From the NCBI RefSeq assembly GCF_014084045.1, contig NZ_CP043732.1, positions 2,852,001-2,916,000 on the forward strand: 64,000 nt of DNA, read 5' to 3'. This document shows positions 58,387 through 64,000 of this stretch, piece by piece. This stretch comes from Microbacterium esteraromaticum. GTDB taxonomy: Bacteria; Actinomycetota; Actinomycetes; Actinomycetales; Microbacteriaceae. Under the pieces are notes generated by a model. The model made no database searches, was not told the DNA's origin, and saw nothing but the letters and a program-made list of their open reading frames with translations. Within the stretch, counting starts at the first letter, position 1. Each line of letters starts with the position of its first letter. The position numbers were made by a program, and so were the translations under genes.

Positions 58387-58515
58387 CAGTCACCGTCCTC
58401 AGATTTCAAGTGAACCCGGGGACATCATCGGCCCGCTCGTTCAGTGCGATCTCTCGCGCGGAAGGGAGGCCCGGGCGGGCCCCACGTGACGGGAGCGGTG
58501 CTTGTGGCGTGGCTC

Positions 58516-59487
58516 CTAGTTCGCTTCGGTGCTGACGGGAGGCTCGCTCACGTCGACGAAGTCGGAGGAAGTGTTCTGCGATTCTACATCCACGTCCTCC
58601 GGCTCCCGACCGCGCATGTACGGCGACGGCTCGACGCCGGGGTGACGGCGGGTCTGCACGATCAGGATGACGATTCCGACGACCACGCCGATGATCGCGG
58701 CCCAGACGTTGCTGCGCAGCCCCAGGAGGATCTCACTCGGGTCGATGCGGATCGACTCCCACACGATGCGGCCCGCGCTGTACCAGATGAGGTAGAGCGC
58801 GAACAGCTTGCCCCACTGCAGGCGCAGGCGATGCCCTGCCCAGAGCAGGACGATGACGCCAAGACCGTTCCAGAGCACCTCGTACAGGAACGTCGGGTGG
58901 AACAGGGTCCCTTCGGCGAGGCCGGCGGGGAAGGCAGGGTTGGTCGACTCGATCTCGAGGCCCCAGGGCACGTCCGTCGGCAGACCGAACAGCTCGTGGT
59001 TGAACCAGTTGCCGAAGCGGCCCATGGCCTGCGCGAGCAGGATGCCGGGGGCGAGGGCGTCGGCGAAGGTCCAGAACCGGATGCCCGTCCACTTGCAGCC
59101 CAGCCACGCACCGACGGCTCCGCCGAGCAGAGCGCCGAAGATGGCGATGCCGCCTTCCCAGATCGCCCACACCGAGCCTTGCTCGAAGGGGTTCCAGGTG
59201 TTCCGGCCCGGGCCGAAGTAGAAGTTCGGGTGGGTGAGCACGTGGAAGATGCGTGCGCCGATGATCCCGAGCGGAACCGCGATGATCGCGATGTCGATCA
59301 CGACCCACTTCTCGGCACCCCGCCTGGTGAGGCGGTGGTTGGTCAGCAGCACGGCCGCGATGATCCCCGCGATGATGCACAGGGCGTAGAAATGGATCGT
59401 CAGCGGACCGATCTGAAAGCTGCTCTCCGGCGGGCTCGGAATGCTGGCGGGCACGGCGGAAAGGCTGCTGATGGGCGCGAAGGGCAT
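58516..59487 (-). CDS. lgt: Prolipoprotein diacylglyceryl transferase
   Basis: This 323-residue membrane enzyme puts the diacylglyceryl group on lipoprotein Cys residues. It has seven helices, the Lgt signature MGRFGNWFNHELFG, HPTFLYEVLWNGLG and the early ALCIIAGIIAAV helix, plus an acidic C-terminal tail. ATG 59487 gives the usual N-terminus; the longer open frame is inside trpA. TAGGAT 7 bases upstream overlaps the trpA stop, predicting a leaderless transcript separate from the trp operon. Confidence 0.94.
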   Translation of the reverse strand: MPFAPISSLSAVPASIPSPPESSFQIGPLTIHFYALCIIAGIIAAVLLTNHRLTRRGAEKWVVIDIAIIAVPLGIIGARIFHVLTHPNFYFGPGRNTWNPFEQGSVWAIWEGGIAIFGALLGGAVGAWLGCKWTGIRFWTFADALAPGILLAQAMGRFGNWFNHELFGLPTDVPWGLEIESTNPAFPAGLAEGTLFHPTFLYEVLWNGLGVIVLLWAGHRLRLQWGKLFALYLIWYSAGRIVWESIRIDPSEILLGLRSNVWAAIIGVVVGIVILIVQTRRHPGVEPSPYMRGREPEDVDVESQNTSSDFVDVSEPPVSTEAN

Positions 59488-59494
59488 GAAAGAG

Positions 59495-59500
59495 ATCCTA
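59495..59500 (-). promoter_or_regulatory. -10 hexamer TAGGAT for lgt, embedded in the trpA stop
   Basis: TAGGAT (59500 to 59495) ends 7 bases before ATG 59487, and its TAG is the trpA stop codon. Confidence 0.42.
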
Positions 59501-60289
59501 GTATCGCGTCGTCGGCGTACCGCCGGCGAGGGTTCTGGTGGTTTCGGCGAGGGCATCGAGGCCGCCGTCGCGCAGCGCCTTGACGAGCGCAGTGCCGACG
59601 ATCGCGCCGTCGGCGTACTCGACGACGCCCGCGACCTGCTCGGCGTTGGAGATGCCGATGCCGACGCATGCGCGCACCTCACCGCGGGCGCGCATGCGCT
59701 CGACGAGCGTGCGGGCGGCGAGGTCGAGCGCTGCGCGCTCCCCCGTGATGCCCATCGTCGACACGGTGTAGACGAAACCGGTCGATGACGAGATCACGAG
59801 ATCCAGCCGCTCGTCGCTCGAGGTGGGAGCGGCGAGGAAGATGCGATCGAGGCCGGTGCGCTTGCTGGCCTCGATCCACTCCCCTGCCGACTCGGGGGTG
59901 ATGTCCGGCGTGATCAGCCCGGCGCCGCCGGCGGCCAGCAGATCATCGGCGTAGCGGTCGACGCCGTACTGCATGACCGGGTTCCAGTACGTCATCACGA
60001 CGACGGGGACGTCGGTCTCAGCGGTGATGGCCTTCACCGCGGTGAACAGGTCGCGCATCCGGAAGCCGTTCGCGAGCGCGTGCTGCGTCGCCTCCTGGAT
60101 GACGGCCCCGTCCATCACGGGATCGGAGTACGGCGGACCGAGTTCGATGATGTCCACGCCGTTGCGGGCGAGGGTCAGGGCGGCCTGAACGCTCGTGTCG
60201 AGGTCGGGGTAGCCGACGGGCAGATAGCCGATGAACGCGCCGCGACCGGCCTCGTGCGCCCTGCGTATGGCGTCTTCGACGCGGCTCAC
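59498..60289 (-). CDS. trpA: Tryptophan synthase alpha subunit
   Basis: This 263-residue TIM barrel splits indole-3-glycerol phosphate into indole and glyceraldehyde 3-phosphate. The catalytic Glu and Asp lie in [15 protein letters not shown] at about residue 47, followed by [12 protein letters not shown] and [15 protein letters not shown] 60289 overlaps the trpB stop (GTGA), so alpha and beta subunits are made in step. Confidence 0.95.
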   Translation of the reverse strand: MSRVEDAIRRAHEAGRGAFIGYLPVGYPDLDTSVQAALTLARNGVDIIELGPPYSDPVMDGAVIQEATQHALANGFRMRDLFTAVKAITAETDVPVVVMTYWNPVMQYGVDRYADDLLAAGGAGLITPDITPESAGEWIEASKRTGLDRIFLAAPTSSDERLDLVISSSTGFVYTVSTMGITGERAALDLAARTLVERMRARGEVRACVGIGISNAEQVAGVVEYADGAIVGTALVKALRDGGLDALAETTRTLAGGTPTTRY

Positions 60290-61494
60290 TCTGCGTTCTC
60301 CTCGTCGTACAGGTCGAAGTAGCGTGCTGCGGTGTCCATGTCCTTGTCGCCGCGGCCCGAGAGGCAGACGGCGATGATGCCGTCTGCGCCGAGCTCACGG
60401 CCGATCCGCAGCGCGCCGGCGAGGGCGTGCGCCGACTCGATCGCGGGGATGATGCCCTCGGTCCTGCTGAGCAGCCGAAGCGCCTGCATGGCCTCGTCGT
60501 CGGTCGCGGGGATGTACTCGGCGCGGCCGATGTCGCTCAGCCATGAGTGCTCCGGGCCGACGCCAGGGTAGTCGAGACCCGCGGAGATCGAATGGGACTC
60601 GATCGTCTGACCGTCCTCGTCCTGCAGCACGTAGGTCTTCGCGCCGTGCAGCACGCCGGGCCGCCCGCGCTCGATCGAGGCGGCGTGCTTCGGGGTGTCG
60701 ACGCCGTCACCGGCCGCCTCGACGCCGTACAGCTTCACGCGTTCGTCGTCGAGGAATGCATCGAACATGCCGATGGCGTTCGAGCCGCCCCCGACGCAGG
60801 CGACCACGGCATCCGGAAGGCGACCTGCCTCGGCGAGCAGCTGCTCGCGCGCCTCTTCGCCGATGATCTTCTGGAAGTCGCGCACCATCGCGGGGAACGG
60901 GTGCGGTCCTGCCGCGGTGCCGAAGATGTAGTTGGTGGTCTCGACACTCGCGACCCAGTCACGGTAGGCGTCGTTGATGGCGTCCTTCAGGGTGCGCGAC
61001 CCCGTGGTGACCGCCACCACCTCGGCGCCGAGCAGGCGCATGCGCGCGACGTTCAACGCCTGACGCTCGGTGTCGACCTCGCCCATGTAGATGGTGCAGT
61101 CGAGACCGAACAGCGCCGCCGCCGTCGCGGTGGCCACGCCGTGCTGGCCGGCGCCCGTCTCTGCGATGACACGCGTCTTGCCGAGGCGCTTGGTCAGCAG
61201 CGCCTGTCCGAGCACGTTGTTGATCTTGTGCGAGCCGGTGTGGTTGAGGTCCTCGCGCTTGAGGAACACCCGGGCGCCGCCCGCATGCTGCGCGAACCGA
61301 GGGACCTCGGTGATCGGTGACGGTCTGCCTGCATAGGAGTGCAGCAGAGTCGAGAGCTCGGAACGGAACTCAGGGTCGGCGATCGCCGACTCGTACGCGG
61401 CGGTGAGCTCGTCGATCGCGGCGATGAGCGATTCGGGCATGTAGCGCCCGCCGAACTCGCCGAAGAACGGCCCATGCTGATCGCGCAGACTCAC
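60286..61494 (-). CDS. trpB: Tryptophan synthase beta subunit
   Basis: This 402-residue PLP enzyme joins indole and serine. The PLP lysine is in [18 protein letters not shown], the phosphate loop is [12 protein letters not shown] and [17 protein letters not shown] is the indole-channel region. GTG 61494 overlaps the trpC stop and its own stop overlaps trpA, as expected for a tightly coupled operon. Confidence 0.96.
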   Translation of the reverse strand: MSLRDQHGPFFGEFGGRYMPESLIAAIDELTAAYESAIADPEFRSELSTLLHSYAGRPSPITEVPRFAQHAGGARVFLKREDLNHTGSHKINNVLGQALLTKRLGKTRVIAETGAGQHGVATATAAALFGLDCTIYMGEVDTERQALNVARMRLLGAEVVAVTTGSRTLKDAINDAYRDWVASVETTNYIFGTAAGPHPFPAMVRDFQKIIGEEAREQLLAEAGRLPDAVVACVGGGSNAIGMFDAFLDDERVKLYGVEAAGDGVDTPKHAASIERGRPGVLHGAKTYVLQDEDGQTIESHSISAGLDYPGVGPEHSWLSDIGRAEYIPATDDEAMQALRLLSRTEGIIPAIESAHALAGALRIGRELGADGIIAVCLSGRGDKDMDTAARYFDLYDEENAE

Positions 61495-62297
61495 GACTTC
61501 CTCCTTCCGCGCACCGGTGCATCGCCGGCTGCGAGGAATGCGTTCAGGGTGGCGACGGGGTCGCCGGTGACGAGGGCCTCGCCGATGAGAACGACGTCGG
61601 CACCGGCATCGCGGTAGCGCGCGACGTCGTCAGGCTGCAGCACGGCAGACTCTGCGATGCGGATCGCCGAGTCGGGGATCCGGTCGGAGAGCCGGGCGAA
61701 CAGGTCACGGTCGAGCTCCAGCGTGTGCAGGTTGCGCGCGTTGACCCCGATGAGCTCTGCTCCGAGGTCGATCGCGACCTCGAGCTCCTCAGCGGAGTGC
61801 GTCTCGACGAGCGGGGTCATACCGAGATCCAGGATCAGCGAGTGGAGTTCGGTGAGCACGCTGGGCGACAGGCCGGCGACGATGAGCAGCACGAGGTCTG
61901 CTCCGGCGGCGCGCGCTTCGAAGACCTGGTACGGGGTGGCGATGAAGTCCTTGCGCAGCACGGGCAGCGACACCCGGCCGGTGACGGCCTCGAGGTCGGC
62001 GAGGCTTCCTCCGAAGCGGCGCTGCTCTGTGAGCACGCTGATCGCGGAGGCACCGCCCTGCTCGTAGAGAGAGGCCTGCAGGGCGGGATCGGGGATCTCG
62101 GCCAGGGCACCTCGTGAGGGACTGGCGCGCTTGACCTCGGCGATGATCTTCACGCGATCCGCCGGGGCGAGAGCCGCGCGCGCATCACGCGCGGCGGGAC
62201 GGGAGGCCGCGTCGCGTTCGACGACGGCGAGCGGACGCGACAGGGCGCGCTGCTCGGCATCCTCCACCGCGCCGGCCGTCAGGTCGGCGAGGACCAT
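61491..62297 (-). CDS. trpC: Indole-3-glycerol phosphate synthase
   Basis: This 268-residue TIM barrel has [14 protein letters not shown] (catalytic Lys and phosphate site), [29 protein letters not shown] and [14 protein letters not shown]. It closes the indole ring before trpA/trpB. ATG 62297 overlaps the stop of the HGxxPAAW gene by one base (TGATG); the longer open frame lies inside that gene. Confidence 0.95.
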   Translation of the reverse strand: MVLADLTAGAVEDAEQRALSRPLAVVERDAASRPAARDARAALAPADRVKIIAEVKRASPSRGALAEIPDPALQASLYEQGGASAISVLTEQRRFGGSLADLEAVTGRVSLPVLRKDFIATPYQVFEARAAGADLVLLIVAGLSPSVLTELHSLILDLGMTPLVETHSAEELEVAIDLGAELIGVNARNLHTLELDRDLFARLSDRIPDSAIRIAESAVLQPDDVARYRDAGADVVLIGEALVTGDPVATLNAFLAAGDAPVRGRRKS

Positions 62298-62527
62298 CAG
62301 TGCGCCTTCGGCTTGTACTTCGGGCCCTTCACACCCCACCCTGCCTTCGCCATCGCCCAGCCGACGATCGCGCCGATCACCACGATGGCGGCGCACACCC
62401 AGACGGCGACGGGCTGCTCCAGGCAGAAGAAGACCGTGCCGGCGGTGAAGCCGACGAGCATGATCACGACGGCGGTCCAGGCAGCAGGCGAGTGTCCGTG
62501 GCCGGGATCGGCGATCGGGTTGGTCAT
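62297..62527 (-). CDS. HGxxPAAW family small membrane protein
   Basis: This 76-residue protein has the name-giving motif HGHSPAAW near residue 10, two membrane helices (TAVVIMLVGFTAGTVFFCL and VWVCAAIVVIGAIVGWAMA) and a basic tail GVKGPKYKPKAH. The family is found in actinobacterial trp operons and has no known function. RBS GGAGGAG lies 5 bases before ATG 62527. A TAGACT hexamer that starts at the stop of the gene upstream may start a transcript here. Confidence 0.85.
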   Translation of the reverse strand: MTNPIADPGHGHSPAAWTAVVIMLVGFTAGTVFFCLEQPVAVWVCAAIVVIGAIVGWAMAKAGWGVKGPKYKPKAH

Positions 62528-62558
62528 GTTCTCCTCCGGGTGGTTAGGCGATGTCGAC

Positions 62559-62564
62559 AGTCTA
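62559..62564 (-). promoter_or_regulatory. -10 hexamer TAGACT upstream of HGxxPAAW-trpCBA, embedded in a stop codon
   Basis: TAGACT (62564 to 62559) begins with the TAG stop of the Trp-associated membrane protein gene. The leader to ATG 62527 would be about 25 bases and contain the RBS. Confidence 0.35.
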
Positions 62565-63155
62565 TCGGGCCGAGTCCGTCGGATCGGTGCCGTGCGACAG
62601 CTCGTCCCACGAATCGACCGCGTCGAGCGGGCCGGTGCCGTGGTGCGCGGCCTCGGAGGCGGAACGGTAGCGCCGCCCGCCTGCAGGCCAGCGGCGGGCG
62701 GTGATCAGGACGAAGCCGGCTGCGAGACCGAGCACCACCCAGCAGAGCATCGCGATCACGGGCCACGCCGTGGCGGTCACCGCGGCCACGACCTCTCGCA
62801 GGGACGCCTCGCCACCGAGACCGGTCGCCTCGGTCACCGCCGGTGCGATCGCCGAGAGAGGCGCCGCCCCGACCAGCGGAACGGTGCCGAGGATCAGAGC
62901 GACGGAAGCGCCGAGACCCAGGACGGCGATGACGTGGCGCAGCACCGGGCCGGCGATCGAGAGCGCAGCCCCCAGCGCCAGCACGGCCAGAGAAAGCGGA
63001 GCGAGCAGCGGGTAGATCACGGCTCCCGTGACGCTCAGCGACTCCCCCGCATCGGCGCGCTGCACGGTCGCCCAGACCTGCGTCGACGAGATGATGCCGA
63101 CAGCGCCGGCGAGCAGGAACGCGAGCACACCTGTCATACGGGCGCGGCGCAGCAT
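62562..63155 (-). CDS. Trp biosynthesis-associated membrane protein
   Basis: This 197-residue protein has four membrane helices (for example TGVLAFLLAGAVGIISSTQ and LLAPLSLAVLALGAALSIAG) with the conserved extracytoplasmic VWATVQRADA segment and a polar C-terminal tail. It matches the actinobacterial Trp-operon membrane protein family, of unknown role; precursor or tryptophan movement has been considered only by association. ATG 63155 follows the hisI stop by 1 base. Confidence 0.85.
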   Translation of the reverse strand: MLRRARMTGVLAFLLAGAVGIISSTQVWATVQRADAGESLSVTGAVIYPLLAPLSLAVLALGAALSIAGPVLRHVIAVLGLGASVALILGTVPLVGAAPLSAIAPAVTEATGLGGEASLREVVAAVTATAWPVIAMLCWVVLGLAAGFVLITARRWPAGGRRYRSASEAAHHGTGPLDAVDSWDELSHGTDPTDSAR

Positions 63156-63156
63156 G

Positions 63157-63501
63157 TCAGGACACCTCGCCGAGCGGAAGCTCCCGGCCGTCGAAGCAGG
63201 TGCGCGTGCCCGTGTGACACGCGGGCCCCTGCTGGTCGACCTGGAGGAGGATCGTATCGGCGTCGCAGTCGACCGCTACGCCGATGACGCGCTGAGTGTT
63301 GCCGGACGTGTCGCCCTTGCGCCAGTACTCCTGGCGCGAGCGAGACCAGTAGACGGCGCGGCCCCCTGTCAGCGTCCGTCGCAGCGCCTCGGCATCCATC
63401 CACGCGAGCATCAGGACCTCGCGCGTGTCGTGCTGCTGCACGATCACCGGTGCGAGCCCCGCGTCGTTCCATGCGATGTCCGGGATCTCGTGCGGCGTCA
63501 T
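63157..63501 (-). CDS. hisI: Phosphoribosyl-AMP cyclohydrolase
   Basis: This 114-residue enzyme opens the adenine ring of phosphoribosyl-AMP in histidine synthesis. It has [34 protein letters not shown] and the zinc/metal residues in VDCDADT and [12 protein letters not shown]. It overlaps hisF by ATGA and is followed by the Trp membrane protein, joining the his and trp pathways in one transcription unit. Confidence 0.96.
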   Translation of the reverse strand: MTPHEIPDIAWNDAGLAPVIVQQHDTREVLMLAWMDAEALRRTLTGGRAVYWSRSRQEYWRKGDTSGNTQRVIGVAVDCDADTILLQVDQQGPACHTGTRTCFDGRELPLGEVS

Positions 63502-64000
63502 CGAACGACCACCCCGCCTGCACGCAGAGCGTCCTTGACCTCGCCGATCGTCAGCTGGCCGCTGTGGAACACGCTCGCGGCGAGCACGGCATCCGCCCCG
63601 GCCTCGATCGCCGGCGCGAAGTCGCCCACCTGTCCCGCTCCCCCTGACGCGATCACCGGCACCGCGGAGGCCTCGCGCATCAGACGGACGAGTTCGAGGT
63701 CGAAACCGTCCTTGGTGCCGTCGGCGTCGATGGAGTTGACCAGCAGCTCTCCCGCGCCGCGCTCGATGGCCTCACGCGCCCAGTCGAGGGCATCCAGCAT
63801 CGTCTCGGTGCGGCCGCCGTGCGTGGTGACCACGAAACCGGAGTGGGTCGTCGCCGCGCGCTTGACGTCGAGCGACAGCACGAGCACCTGGGCGCCGAAT
63901 CGGTCGGCGATCTCGTCGATCAGCGCCGGACGGGCGATGGCCGCGGAGTTGACGCCCACCTTGTCGGCGCCGACGGCGAGCAGACGCGCGACGTCGTCGA
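63498..64000 (-). CDS. hisF: Imidazole glycerol phosphate synthase subunit HisF, 5' partial
   Basis: The frame remains open to the window end, so the N-terminal third is missing. Visible are [13 protein letters not shown], the catalytic Asp in [32 protein letters not shown] and [18 protein letters not shown]. HisF makes imidazole glycerol phosphate and AICAR from PRFAR using ammonia from HisH. It overlaps hisI by 4 bases. Confidence 0.96.
   Translation of the reverse strand, partial: DDVARLLAVGADKVGVNSAAIARPALIDEIADRFGAQVLVLSLDVKRAATTHSGFVVTTHGGRTETMLDALDWAREAIERGAGELLVNSIDADGTKDGFDLELVRLMREASAVPVIASGGAGQVGDFAPAIEAGADAVLAASVFHSGQLTIGEVKDALRAGGVVVR

Overview
The window is a gene-dense chromosomal core segment of a high-GC Gram-positive bacterium. 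RbpA, PafB/PafC, an ANTAR regulator, the PAP2-diacylglycerol kinase fusion and the HGxxPAAW protein all point to Actinobacteria. Gene families and order suggest Microbacteriaceae, probably Microbacterium; that placement is inference without a database search. I see no rRNA, CRISPR array, insertion sequence, prophage or origin. No gap exceeds 300 bases; the largest are 34691-34927 (about 240) and 49120-49327 (about 210).

Layout. 1-5151: leucine-catabolism operon (carboxylase subunits, acyl-CoA dehydrogenase, MaoC hydratase, CoA-ester lyase) in the order of M. tuberculosis accD1-accA1-fadE19-Rv2499c-citE. 5164-12685: assorted genes (histidine phosphatase, sirtuin, SpoU methyltransferase, GDSL hydrolase, SF2 helicase, rubrerythrin-VIT1 fusion, SRPBCC protein, glycosyltransferase). 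12693-15951: terminator, tRNA-Leu(GAG), M20 peptidase, uppP, PAC2. 16038-25706: HAD, trmI, FKBP-like lipoprotein, pafB-pafC, tatA-tatC, helY-like helicase, lnt. 25708-29915: rbpA, nfeD-SPFH-GDPD operon, SDR, DUF308. 29974-34690: AraC-VOC-UvrA-like module, methyltransferase, NUDIX. 34928-44624: PAP2-DAGK, dinB, two MFS carriers, a GDSL/SUMF1-like/arginase-like operon, DUF885. 44672-50769: polA, thioesterase, GNAT-ANTAR pair, tRNA-Leu(CAA), two alpha/beta hydrolases. 50851-58386: pyk, gltD, gltB. 58516-64000: hisF-hisI-Trp membrane protein-HGxxPAAW-trpC-trpB-trpA, then lgt.

Two window-wide patterns stand out. First, five genes (uppP, pafC, the helY-like helicase, pyk, and gltB twice) are each broken by the loss of one base in a G or C run; all are restored to full family length by adding that base. 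This looks like homopolymer under-calling rather than biology. Second, many genes have a TAnnnT hexamer ending 6-7 bases before the start codon, which predicts leaderless transcripts. In seven places the TAG of that hexamer is the stop codon of the gene upstream.

I did not find a convincing new multi-gene defence or biosynthetic system; this is mainly housekeeping DNA. The least explained parts are the GDSL/SUMF1-like/arginase-like operon with altered metal-site residues, the two small membrane proteins in the trp operon, the AraC-VOC-UvrA-like module and the scrambled tRNA-Leu remnants.
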